The notes beneath the pieces were generated by a model. The model was not told where the DNA came from. It searched no databases and saw only the letters and a program-made list of their open reading frames with translations. From contig JABWBH010000025.1 of the NCBI GenBank assembly GCA_013360585.1, positions 36,905-100,904 on the forward strand: 64,000 nt of DNA, in the 5' to 3' direction. Both the position numbers and the translations under genes were made by a program. Origin of the DNA: Phycisphaerae bacterium (GTDB lineage Bacteria > Planctomycetota > Phycisphaerae > UBA1845). Shown in pieces: positions 18,202-26,739 of the stretch (the first letter of the stretch is position 1; the number at the start of each line of letters is the position of its first letter).

Positions 18202-19191
18202 TCAGACCGCCACGGCCCGCTGGCTCTCCGCCGATGCGTTGCACCGCCGCGCCTCCCACCGGTCCAGCGACTCATCCACGATCCGCTGCACGAGTCCGTC
18301 GAACGTGATCCCGACGCGCGCCGCCGCCTTCGGCAGCAGCGAGTGACTCGTGAACCCCGGGATCGTGTTCACTTCGAGCGCAAAGGGCGACCCGCTCTCC
18401 CGGTCAATCATCCAGTCCACCCGCGAGAACACCTCGCAACCCAGCGCCCGATGCGCCGCAAGGCTCAGCCGCTGCACATGCGCCAGCAACTCTCCGGGCA
18501 GATCAACGTCAAAAAGATACTCCGTGTCATCGTCGATATACTTCGCCTGGTAGTCGTAGAACTCCCGCTTCGTGCGGATCTGGCACACCGGCAGCGCCGT
18601 CTCGCCCAGAACACCGACCGTCAGCTCCGGTCCGCGAATGTACTGCTCGATCAGCGCCTCCCCCTCCGCCTCAATCCGCTCGCGCACCGCCGCGGCAAGC
18701 GACGTGCGATCCTTCGGAATGCTGGTTCCCACGCTGCTGCCCGACGCAGACGGTTTCACCACGCACGGCGGATGCATTCGCGTCAGCACTTCTTCAAAGC
18801 TCGACGCCGTGGCGACGACGTACGCCGGCGTCGGCACACCGGCTGCTGCAAACCCCCGCTTCGCCTTCACCTTGTTGAACGCGGCCGCCGACGCTTCCGC
18901 CCCGCTCCCGCAATAAGGCAGTCCGCGACGATCCAGCTCCCGCTGCAACCGGCCGTCTTCGCCGAACTCCCCGTGCAACGCAATGAAAACGAAATCCGCC
19001 GGCTCATCCAGCGCTGAAAGATCGTCCGGACCGATGTCGCAAAGCGCAGCGCGATGTCCGAGCCGCTTCATCGCCTCGAACACACCGGCCCCGCTTTGAA
19101 GGCTCACCTCCCGCTCGACCCCGACGCCTCCCGCCAGCACCGTCACGCGCAGCGGACCCCGCCCCACGCCCCCGCTTCCGATCGACTTCAT
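18202..19191 (-). CDS. ddl: D-alanine--D-alanine ligase
   Basis: The 329-residue ATP-grasp ligase makes the D-Ala-D-Ala end of the muropeptide. It has the N-terminal VTVLAGGVGVEREVSLQSG block and the ALHGEFGEDGRLQRELDRR motif. ATP-grasp strands PCVVKPSASGSSVGTS and EALIEQYIRGPELTVGVLG follow, and the metal site is EVNTIPGFTSHSLLP. ATG 19191 follows GGGGGAGA by about six bases and starts the fold correctly; the open frame upstream overlaps murB. It starts 34 bp after murB in the same operon. Confidence 0.95.
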   Translation of the reverse strand: MKSIGSGGVGRGPLRVTVLAGGVGVEREVSLQSGAGVFEAMKRLGHRAALCDIGPDDLSALDEPADFVFIALHGEFGEDGRLQRELDRRGLPYCGSGAEASAAAFNKVKAKRGFAAAGVPTPAYVVATASSFEEVLTRMHPPCVVKPSASGSSVGTSIPKDRTSLAAAVRERIEAEGEALIEQYIRGPELTVGVLGETALPVCQIRTKREFYDYQAKYIDDDTEYLFDVDLPGELLAHVQRLSLAAHRALGCEVFSRVDWMIDRESGSPFALEVNTIPGFTSHSLLPKAAARVGITFDGLVQRIVDESLDRWEARRCNASAESQRAVAV

Positions 19192-19225
19192 CCGCTTCTC
19201 TCCCCCAAAAAACGCGGGTGCGGCG

Positions 19226-20104
19226 TCACCACACCTCCATCTCCTGCTCCAGCTCGACCCCGAACCGCTCGCGCACCCGATCGCGCACGCGCTGCGCCAG
19301 CGCCAACACGTCCGACGCCCGCGCATCCGCCGACGCCACGATGAAATTCGCATGCCGCGGCGAGACCTGCGCCCCGCCGCAGCGCTCGCCCTTCAGCCCG
19401 GCCTCGTCGATCATCCTTCCGGCTGACGCGCCGGGAGGGTTCTTGAAAACACAACCCGCGCTGCGCTCGCCCACCGGTTGCGTCGCCCGTTTCAACCGCC
19501 AGTATTCCTTGAACCGCCCGCGCACCCGCACCGGATCGTCGCGGACAAGATCCATCACCACCTCCGTCACGATCGCGCGCCCCAGCCCCCACGTCCGGTA
19601 TCCGAACCCGACGTCCTCCCGAGACAGGTCGCGCAACGCACCACCCGTCTCCACGACGCTGATGCTCCGAACCCGGTCACCGAACTCGCCGTACCGCCCC
19701 CCCGCGTTCATCCGCACCGCCCCGCCAACGCTCGCCGGGATCGCCGCCAGCCCTTCCAACCCTGAAAGCCCGCGATCGCAACACGCCTTGCAGAGCTTCA
19801 TCAGATCCGCCCCGCCCCCGACGCACACCGAAACATCCTCAAACGTCATCTTCGTAAACGCCGGAGCATCCAGGACGATGACGACGCCGTCGAAACCCTC
19901 GTCACGGACCAGCACGTTCGCGCCGCGCCCCAGGACTCTCCAGGGCACGCCCTCGGCAGCGACCGCCGACATCAACCGCGACAGGCTTTCCGCATCACTC
20001 GGATGCGCCAGCCACTTCGCCCGTCCGCCGATCCGGTACCACGTCCGCGCACCCAGCGGAGCATCCGTCTCGATGCGGTCACGCCATCCTCGCCACCAGC
20101 TCAT
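19226..20104 (-). CDS. murB: UDP-N-acetylenolpyruvoylglucosamine reductase
   Basis: This is a 292-residue FAD enzyme that reduces UDP-GlcNAc-enolpyruvate to UDP-MurNAc with NADPH. The FAD-binding region shows TWYRIGGRAKWL, VLGRGANVLV and GLAAIPASVGGAVRMNAG. The proton-donor motif reads AGCVFKNPPG, so Cys stands where E. coli MurB has Ser; a Cys here is known in some type II enzymes. The absence of the type I extra loop and the length (292) fit type II. It overlaps murC by 26 bp, suggesting coupled translation. Confidence 0.95.
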   Translation of the reverse strand: MSWWRGWRDRIETDAPLGARTWYRIGGRAKWLAHPSDAESLSRLMSAVAAEGVPWRVLGRGANVLVRDEGFDGVVIVLDAPAFTKMTFEDVSVCVGGGADLMKLCKACCDRGLSGLEGLAAIPASVGGAVRMNAGGRYGEFGDRVRSISVVETGGALRDLSREDVGFGYRTWGLGRAIVTEVVMDLVRDDPVRVRGRFKEYWRLKRATQPVGERSAGCVFKNPPGASAGRMIDEAGLKGERCGGAQVSPRHANFIVASADARASDVLALAQRVRDRVRERFGVELEQEMEVW

Positions 20105-21488
20105 CCGCCACCTTCCAGACGTCCCCGGCGCCCAACGTCAGCACCAGATCCCCCGCCACCAGCTCCGACGCCACCACTTCCGTCACTTCCTTAAGCTGCG
20201 GCACGTGCCGGACGCGCACCCCGCGCTCGCGCATCCGCGCCACCAGCGTCCCCGAGCTGACATCCCGCTCGATCCCTCCTTCCGAACGCGCGTCGTACAC
20301 GTCCGGAACGATCACCTCATCCGCCGCGTCGAACGACTGCGCGAAATCCTCCAGCAGGTACTTCGTCCGGCAGAACTGATGCGGCTGGAAGATCACCCAC
20401 GTCCGACGCGGATCGCACGACCGCTTCACCGCATCGATCGTAACGCGAATCTCCGTCGGGTGATGCGCGTAATCATCCACGATCGTCACCCCGCGCGGCA
20501 CGCCCTTGAACGTCATCCGCCGCTGCGCCCCCTCGAAGGTCGCCAGTGCCTCCGCCACCGCTTCCGGCGGCGCCCCCGCGTGAATCGACACCGCCGCCGC
20601 CGACAGCGCGTTCGTGACGTTATGCTCGCCCAGCACCTTCAAATGCGTCGTCAGCACGCGCCGACCCCGGTACACGACGGTGAACGCAAACGCCCCGCGG
20701 CAACCCACCAGCCCCTCCGCTCGCCAATCCGCGCCGTCCGTCAGACCGAACGTCTCCAGCCGAGCGGTCGTCTGACCCGCCGCCTCCCGCGCCAGGGCGT
20801 CCTCCGCTCGCACGAGCAGCCGCCCCTGAGGATGCACCTGCCGGGCGAACTGCCCGAACGCCTCGACCAGATCCTCGATCTTCGGAAAACAGTCGAAATG
20901 ATCCTTCTCGATGTTCAGGATCGTCGCGTAGTAGGGGTAGAACTGAAGGAAGGACCGGTCGAACTCGCACGATTCGACGATGAAATGCGGTCCCTCCCCC
21001 AGCGCCGCGCTCCCCCCGAGTTGGCTCGACTTCGCCCCCACCACGAACGTCGGCGACAGCCCCGCCGTCCGGAAGATGTGCGCCGTCATCGCTGTCGTCG
21101 TCGTCTTCCCGTGCGTCCCGGCGATCGACACCCCGACCCGTCCGCACATGAACTGCCCCACCAGCTCCGCGTACTTCAGGCAGACCGCTCCGCGGGATTC
21201 CGCCGCACGAACCTCCACGTGATCCGCAGGCGCCGCCGCCGTCCGAACCACGATATCCACCCCCTCGGGCACAAACTCCGCCCCGTGCCCGATCACCACC
21301 TTCACCCCGCGACGCACCAGCTCTCCCACGCCCTCGAAGCCCTGACGGTCCGTCCCGCTCACCCGCGCGCCAAGATCCGCGAGAATCGACGCCGCGCCCA
21401 TCATGCCGCAACCGCCGATGCCCACCATGTGAATCCGCTTGCCCTGCCAGCTCATCCTCTGCTCGATCGTGTTCAACTGGTAATGCAT
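20079..21488 (-). CDS. murC: UDP-N-acetylmuramate--L-alanine ligase
   Basis: This 469-residue Mur ligase adds L-Ala to UDP-MurNAc. It has the N-terminal UDP-binding motif HMVGIGGCGMMGAASILADLG and the ATP loop GTHGKTTTTAM near 123-133. LGEHNVTNALSAAAVSIHAG marks the central domain, and VDDYAHHPTEIRVT and FQPHQFCRTKYL mark the C-terminal domain. ATG 21488 has GGAGGA seven bases upstream; the longer frame above it has no ribosome site. It follows murG after a 116-bp gap. Confidence 0.96.
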   Translation of the reverse strand: MHYQLNTIEQRMSWQGKRIHMVGIGGCGMMGAASILADLGARVSGTDRQGFEGVGELVRRGVKVVIGHGAEFVPEGVDIVVRTAAAPADHVEVRAAESRGAVCLKYAELVGQFMCGRVGVSIAGTHGKTTTTAMTAHIFRTAGLSPTFVVGAKSSQLGGSAALGEGPHFIVESCEFDRSFLQFYPYYATILNIEKDHFDCFPKIEDLVEAFGQFARQVHPQGRLLVRAEDALAREAAGQTTARLETFGLTDGADWRAEGLVGCRGAFAFTVVYRGRRVLTTHLKVLGEHNVTNALSAAAVSIHAGAPPEAVAEALATFEGAQRRMTFKGVPRGVTIVDDYAHHPTEIRVTIDAVKRSCDPRRTWVIFQPHQFCRTKYLLEDFAQSFDAADEVIVPDVYDARSEGGIERDVSSGTLVARMRERGVRVRHVPQLKEVTEVVASELVAGDLVLTLGAGDVWKVADELVARMA

Positions 21489-21604
21489 CGGGCGTCCTCC
21501 CCCGGCTACGGCGGCTCCTGCCGCCTTCCCTCGTCGCATCCTGCTTCAGCAGAAAAACTCCGCGCGTGTAAGGCGCGCAACCCCTTCTATCGGGCACGCG
21601 CCGA

Positions 21605-22771
21605 TCAGACCATCACAGATTCGGCACGATTCCGGTTCGACAACGCGCGTGCGCCGGCGCATTCCAGTACAACGTCCGCAACACGATCCGCCGCGTCACG
21701 TCGCCCCAGACGCGCCGCCCGAACCGCCATCGTCATCCGCCGCGCGTCGTCGTCCATCAACGCCTCCAACGCAGCACCAAACCGCTCCGCGTTCCGCAGC
21801 GGATCCACCCGGTCATCCACGAGTTCCGCCGCCCCGCTGTCCGTAAGTACGCCCGCGTTCATGCGTTGATGCTGGTCACGATGATACGGGTAGGGCATCA
21901 GAATCGACGCGCGACCCACGATCGTCAGCTCCGCCAGCGTGGACGCCCCCGCCCGCGCAACCACCAGGTCCGCCAGCCGCAGCGCCGACGCCATCTCATG
22001 CGTAAATGACAAAACCGTCGCTTGAACCGGACGCCCCGCGTACGCCCGCTTCACCTCCGCGTAATCCGCCTCACCCGTCAGGTGAAGCACCTGCCACCGA
22101 TCGCCGCGCCGCTCGATCCGATCCAGGCAGGCCGTCACGACCCGGTTGACGCTCCGCGCCCCCAGCGACGCTCCCGTCACCAGAAGCGTGAGCTTGCCCC
22201 CCTTCAATCCGAACCGCCGCGGATCCGGCCGCTCCTCGTTCAGGAACTCCGCCCGCACCGGACACCCCGTCACGTCAACCCTCGTCGCAACCGGAAAATG
22301 CGCCCGACTTTGCTCCCACTGCACCAGCACCCGGTCCACGCGCGAGGCCAGAAACCGGTTCGCCCGCCCAGGCAGCGCGTCCGGATTGAATAACACCGTC
22401 GCCGCACCCGCCCGCCGCCCCTCCAGCATCGCCGGAAGGCTCGACATCCCTCCGCTGCCGATCACCACCGCAGGACAGTGAGTCGTTATCCACCGCCGGC
22501 ACGAGACCTGTGCGACCCGCAGCTTCGCCAGCATCCCGGGCCAACGCCACGGCGCCCGCGTCAGCCGCGGCAGCGACTGTGCTACGAATTCGCACGCCTC
22601 ACCTCCCAGAACCGTCTCGTCAATCCGCCGATCCGATCCGAAGAACGTGATCCGCACTCCCGGTACCCGCCGCCGCAATTCACGCGCAACGGAAAGGGCG
22701 GGGTACAGATGACCCCCGGTCCCGCCTCCCGCAAATACAATGTGAAGCCCCTCTCCCACCGCGCGCCCCAA
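21605..22771 (-). CDS. murG: Undecaprenyldiphospho-muramoylpentapeptide GlcNAc transferase
   Basis: MurG converts lipid I to lipid II on the inner face of the membrane. The 388-residue product has the acceptor-binding GGGTGGHLYPALSVA loop (15-29), the second G-loop VTGASLGARSVNRVV, and the donor-binding VVARAGASTLAELTIVGRASILMPYP block. The usual QN motif before the acceptor is replaced by FNPDALPGRANRFLA. The likely start is TTG 22771, three bases after the ftsW stop. The ribosome site GAGGAG lies inside the ftsW end, so the two are coupled. Confidence 0.94.
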   Translation of the reverse strand: MGRAVGEGLHIVFAGGGTGGHLYPALSVARELRRRVPGVRITFFGSDRRIDETVLGGEACEFVAQSLPRLTRAPWRWPGMLAKLRVAQVSCRRWITTHCPAVVIGSGGMSSLPAMLEGRRAGAATVLFNPDALPGRANRFLASRVDRVLVQWEQSRAHFPVATRVDVTGCPVRAEFLNEERPDPRRFGLKGGKLTLLVTGASLGARSVNRVVTACLDRIERRGDRWQVLHLTGEADYAEVKRAYAGRPVQATVLSFTHEMASALRLADLVVARAGASTLAELTIVGRASILMPYPYHRDQHQRMNAGVLTDSGAAELVDDRVDPLRNAERFGAALEALMDDDARRMTMAVRAARLGRRDAADRVADVVLECAGARALSNRNRAESVMV

Positions 22772-22774
22772 CCG

Positions 22775-23962
22775 TCATGACTCCTCGGAAATCTCGTTCG
22801 GCACGGCGACTTCGTTCATCGCAGACCGCGTCCCGATCGCTGCCAGCATCCCTACCATCGCGCTGAACACCAGATAATTCGACCCGCCAGCCGAGATAAA
22901 AGGCAGAGGGATGCCCGTCGTCGGAATCCAGACCGTCACCACCGCGATGTTGATCAACGCCTGAAACCCGATCAGTGCCGTCAATCCGAACGCCAGAAGA
23001 GTTTCTACGCCCGTCCGCGCCGTCCGCATCGCCCCCACCCCCAGCCAGATGAACGCGATGAACAACGCCACGACGACCGCCCCGCCGACAAAACCCAACT
23101 CCTCGCACAGCACCGCGAACACGAAATCCGTCCGGCTCTCCGGCAGGTAACCGTATTTCTGCACTCCCGCGCCAAGACCGCGCCCCCACCACCCGCCGGA
23201 TCCCAGCGTCAGCAGCGATTGAACGCCCTGATACCCCTTCCCTTGGGGGTCGTTCCAGAGATTCTGGTGCGCCCACAACCGGTCCATCCGGTAAGGCTCG
23301 AACCAGATCAGCGCCGCCAACCCGAGCACGCTGACAACCCCCAGCGCGATCAGGTGCCGGTATGAACACCCGCCGATCCACACCATCAGGCACGCCACGA
23401 GGCACGTCAGAGCCGCCGTCCCCAGATCTTCAAGCCCGATCAGCAACCCGCCGCAGAAAATCATCCCCAGCACCGGGATGAATGTTTTCCGCAGCGACCG
23501 CGCATCCACCCCGTCCCGCGTCAGAAAAAGCGCCAGAAACCCGATCAGAACCGGCTTCGCAAGCTCCGAGGGCTGAAATCCGATGTCGAACCCCCCCAGC
23601 GAAAACTTCAACCACCGCTGCGACCCTCGCGTCACGTCCCCGAAGATTTTGACCGACACAAGACTGACCACGGCCGCGACGACCCCGATCCACGCCGCAG
23701 CCCGCAAGCGATCGCGCGACGCCAGAAGCCAGGGGCCGACCGCTTTCGCCGTCAGCATCATGACCCCCGTGCCCGCTGCCACAAACACGCATTGCCGTCC
23801 GAACGTCGTCTTGAGAAACTCCGAACCCAGCAGCGGGCGCTGAAGCGAGGCGCTGCCGGACGCGACAATCATTAATCCGATGCACGTCAGCGCCCCGGCG
23901 ACCACGATGAACCACGCACCGTGCGTCAGTCCTTCCGCCCTTTCCGACCGCTCGTTCAGCAC
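22775..23962 (-). CDS. ftsW: SEDS peptidoglycan polymerase FtsW
   Basis: This is a 395-residue SEDS-family membrane protein with about ten helices. Family motifs include GGFDIGFQPSELAKP, the catalytic-loop region around LWNDPQGKGYQGVQSLLTLGSGGWWGRGLG, YGYLPESRTDFVFAVLCEELGFVGG, and the C-terminal TTGIPLPFISAGGSNY. SEDS proteins polymerise glycan from lipid II together with a class B PBP, here FtsI from the same cluster. The position between mraY and murG argues for FtsW over RodA. The start is GTG 23962. Confidence 0.94.
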   Translation of the reverse strand: MLNERSERAEGLTHGAWFIVVAGALTCIGLMIVASGSASLQRPLLGSEFLKTTFGRQCVFVAAGTGVMMLTAKAVGPWLLASRDRLRAAAWIGVVAAVVSLVSVKIFGDVTRGSQRWLKFSLGGFDIGFQPSELAKPVLIGFLALFLTRDGVDARSLRKTFIPVLGMIFCGGLLIGLEDLGTAALTCLVACLMVWIGGCSYRHLIALGVVSVLGLAALIWFEPYRMDRLWAHQNLWNDPQGKGYQGVQSLLTLGSGGWWGRGLGAGVQKYGYLPESRTDFVFAVLCEELGFVGGAVVVALFIAFIWLGVGAMRTARTGVETLLAFGLTALIGFQALINIAVVTVWIPTTGIPLPFISAGGSNYLVFSAMVGMLAAIGTRSAMNEVAVPNEISEES

Positions 23963-23989
23963 GACCCCCTCATTCTGCTCAAGCCCCGC

Positions 23990-25126
23990 CTACCGCAATT
24001 TGATCGTCGCCAGCGCCGCCCCGCCGCACAACGCCGCAATCAACCAGAACCGCACGACCGTCTTCGGTTCGGTCCACCCTCGCATCTGAAAGTGATGATG
24101 CAGCGGCGAACACGCGAAGATCCGCTTCCCTCCCGTCATCTTGAAATACGACACCTGAAGAATCACCGACAGCGCCTCGATCACGAACACGCCCCCGGCG
24201 ATGAAAAGCATCAACTCCTGCCGCGTCACCACCGCCACGTAACCCAGCAATCCCCCCAGCGGCAGCGATCCCGTGTCGCCCATGAAAACCGTCGCCTGAT
24301 GACAGTTGTGCCACAAAAACCCCAGCAACGCCCCGAGCATCGCCCCCAGCAGCACCACCAGCTCCAGACTCAGCGGCACATGCGGGAGCAGCAGACGTCG
24401 CGCCGCCGACTCGGTGCCCACGATGAACGTCAGCGCGAGAAACACCACCGTGCAAAGCGCCGCACACCCGGCCGCAAGCCCGTCCAGCCCGTCCGTCAGG
24501 TTCACCGCGTTCGACGACGCCGTCATCACCAGCACCGTAATGAGCATGAAGCTCACCACGCCCAGGGCAATCCCCGGCTTGTAAAACGGCACGTCCAGAA
24601 TCCGGTACGACGGCATCGCCCCCGACACGGCGCTGATCGCATGATTCTCGCCCCCGTACCGGAAGATGAACGTGCCCAGCACCACGCCCAGCCCCAGCTG
24701 AAACAGCAGCTTCTCCGCCGTCCGCAACCCATCCCGGCGACGCTCGCCACGCCGCGCCGCGCGAATCTTCAGCGCGTCGTCCACCCCCCCCAACACCCCC
24801 AGCCACAGCAGCGTCACCAGACCCATCACAACGTAGAAGTTCGTCAGGTCGGCGAAAAGCAGCGCCGCCGCAATCATCGCCCCGATGATGAGAATCCCTC
24901 CCATCGTCGGAACGTTCGCCTTGCTCTTCATCAATTCATTAAGGTCCGCACGATCGAACTCAGGCCGATCACCGATCTTGAACCGCAACAGAACTCGGAT
25001 CACCGCCGGACCGCTCAGCAGAACGACCAGAAAACAGAACAACCCCGCGACGGTCGCCCGGAAGAGGCTGTTCTCGTACGCGTAATGCTTTCCCTCCGTC
25101 AGATAGTGAAAAAGATGATAAATCAC
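23990..25126 (-). CDS. mraY: Phospho-MurNAc-pentapeptide translocase
   Basis: MraY transfers phospho-MurNAc-pentapeptide to undecaprenyl phosphate to form lipid I. The 378-residue, ten-helix protein has PTMGGILIIGA near the N-terminus, the catalytic Asp motif NLTDGLDGLAAG near 205-216, FMGDTGSLPLGGLLGY, and the HHH motif in SPLHHHFQMRGW near 340. The start is GTG 25126. It sits between murF and ftsW with gaps of 54 and 27 bp. Confidence 0.96.
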   Translation of the reverse strand: MIYHLFHYLTEGKHYAYENSLFRATVAGLFCFLVVLLSGPAVIRVLLRFKIGDRPEFDRADLNELMKSKANVPTMGGILIIGAMIAAALLFADLTNFYVVMGLVTLLWLGVLGGVDDALKIRAARRGERRRDGLRTAEKLLFQLGLGVVLGTFIFRYGGENHAISAVSGAMPSYRILDVPFYKPGIALGVVSFMLITVLVMTASSNAVNLTDGLDGLAAGCAALCTVVFLALTFIVGTESAARRLLLPHVPLSLELVVLLGAMLGALLGFLWHNCHQATVFMGDTGSLPLGGLLGYVAVVTRQELMLFIAGGVFVIEALSVILQVSYFKMTGGKRIFACSPLHHHFQMRGWTEPKTVVRFWLIAALCGGAALATIKLR

Positions 25127-25180
25127 GATCGGTCCGAACCGGCGATCCTTCCTGCCCGACGCCCCCTCCTCGCTCCGCCA

Positions 25181-26689
25181 TCACGACGCGACCCGGATCA
25201 GCCTCATACCACTCAGCGCCGACTCCAGACGCTGAACCACCACCTCCAGCCCAGCCGCGCGCGACCCCTTCACGAGGATCACATCATCCTCCCCCACCCG
25301 GCTCACGATCAGATCCGCAGCGTGACCCGCATCGTCACAGAGCACAATCTCGGAAACCCCCGCGGACGCCGCCGCCTGCGCCGCCGCGTGGGCGTGAGCG
25401 CCGGCTGCAATAAACAGATCCACCCCAGCCCCTGCCGCCGCCTCGCCGATCTTCCGGTGCCACTCCACCGCCGCAGGCCCCAGTTCCTTCATCTCCCCCA
25501 TCACGAACACCCGCCGACGGCCTTGCACCGTCGCAAGAATGTCCAGCGCCGCCCTCATGCTCGACGGGTTCGCGTTGTACGCGTCGTCGATCAACGTCAC
25601 GTCGCCGAAATCCACCCGACGCGTCCGTCCCGACGGCGGCACGAATTCGTAAAGACGCCCCCCCACCGCCTCCGACGTTAGACCCATCCATCGCCCCACC
25701 GCGTACGCCAGTGCCGCGTTCGTCGCGTGATGCGCCCCGGGAAGTCGCAACCGAACCGCCGTGTCTCCGTCCAGAACGAACGAAGTTCCGTCGAGGTCCC
25801 CCTCGATGCACGTCACAAACAAGTCCGCCTGAGGATTCCGTCCCACCGTGCAAAGCCGGTAATTCGAATCTTCGTCCTCGCGCAACAACCCGCCCCCCCC
25901 CACCGTCGCCCCCGGAAACGCCGCAACCTCCCCGCGGACCCGATCACGATGTCGTCCCGGTGCCGGCATCTTCGGAAGATGAGGAAGAATCTCACAAGCG
26001 TCGATGTTCACCGCCGCCAGCCCCCCGCGACGCACATGCCGCAGGATCGACGCCTTCTCCGCCGCCACCGACGTTACGTCGCCCAGTCCCGCAAGGTGCG
26101 CCGCTCCGATCGACGTGATCACCGCCACGTCCGGCTGCGCCATCCGCGACAGTGCGTCGATCTCTCCCGGCGCGCTCGTCCCGATCTCCACGACCAGGTA
26201 ATCATCCGTCGGTTCCGCCGACAGCAGCGTCAGCGGAACCCCGATCGCGTTATTGAAGCTCCGCTCCGATGCCCGACCCACCAGCTCTCCTGCCAGCACG
26301 TGGTCGATCATCAGCTTCGTCGTCGTCTTCCCGTTGCTGCCCGTGACGCCGATCACCGTCGTCCGCGCCGTAAGCGCCGTCCGGCGGTACCACCCGCCCA
26401 GCCGTCCCAGCGCCGCAATCGTGTCATCCACGATGATCATCCGGTCGCGCGCGCCAACGCACGCACCCTCGGCGCATTCACGCTCCACCAGACATGCCGC
26501 CGCCCCGGCACGCAGCGCATCCGCCAGAAAATGATGACCGTCAAGTCGTTGCCCGACGATCGCAACGAACAAGTCCCCCGGACGCACCGCCCGCGAGTCC
26601 GTCGCAATCCCGCGGACCACCACGTCCTGCGGCCCCGTCCACGCTCCGCCCGCCGCCGCCGCAACATCAGCGATCTTGATCGGATGCAC
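25181..26689 (-). CDS. murF: UDP-MurNAc-tripeptide--D-Ala-D-Ala ligase
   Basis: MurF adds the D-Ala-D-Ala dipeptide and completes the UDP-MurNAc-pentapeptide. The 502-residue product shows the N-terminal RGIATDSRAVRPGDLFVAI motif, ATP loop GVTGSNGKTTTK near 112-123, EIGTSAPGEIDALSRMAQPDVAVIT, ATNAALAYAVGRWMG, and LIDDAYNANPSSMRAALD, all MurF-type. About 45 residues longer than E. coli MurF, mostly in a loop after PAPGRHRDRVR. The start is GTG 26689 behind GGGAGG. It follows murE by 50 bp. Confidence 0.95.
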   Translation of the reverse strand: MHPIKIADVAAAAGGAWTGPQDVVVRGIATDSRAVRPGDLFVAIVGQRLDGHHFLADALRAGAAACLVERECAEGACVGARDRMIIVDDTIAALGRLGGWYRRTALTARTTVIGVTGSNGKTTTKLMIDHVLAGELVGRASERSFNNAIGVPLTLLSAEPTDDYLVVEIGTSAPGEIDALSRMAQPDVAVITSIGAAHLAGLGDVTSVAAEKASILRHVRRGGLAAVNIDACEILPHLPKMPAPGRHRDRVRGEVAAFPGATVGGGGLLREDEDSNYRLCTVGRNPQADLFVTCIEGDLDGTSFVLDGDTAVRLRLPGAHHATNAALAYAVGRWMGLTSEAVGGRLYEFVPPSGRTRRVDFGDVTLIDDAYNANPSSMRAALDILATVQGRRRVFVMGEMKELGPAAVEWHRKIGEAAAGAGVDLFIAAGAHAHAAAQAAASAGVSEIVLCDDAGHAADLIVSRVGEDDVILVKGSRAAGLEVVVQRLESALSGMRLIRVAS

Positions 26690-26739
26690 CCTCGACCTCC
26701 CGGTTGTCGACCTCGGCCTCTCCTCGTCTCACGCCCGAT

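Noticed and set aside
16990..19017. 675-codon plus-strand frame opposite ftsQ and ddl
   Set aside because: Its product is an Arg/Pro/His-rich reverse-complement shadow. The opposite strand encodes recognisable Ddl and a FtsQ-like protein.
19218..21869. 883-codon plus-strand frame opposite murB and murC
   Set aside because: The composition is dominated by Arg, Pro, His and Ser with no motif. It is an antisense shadow of conserved Mur genes.
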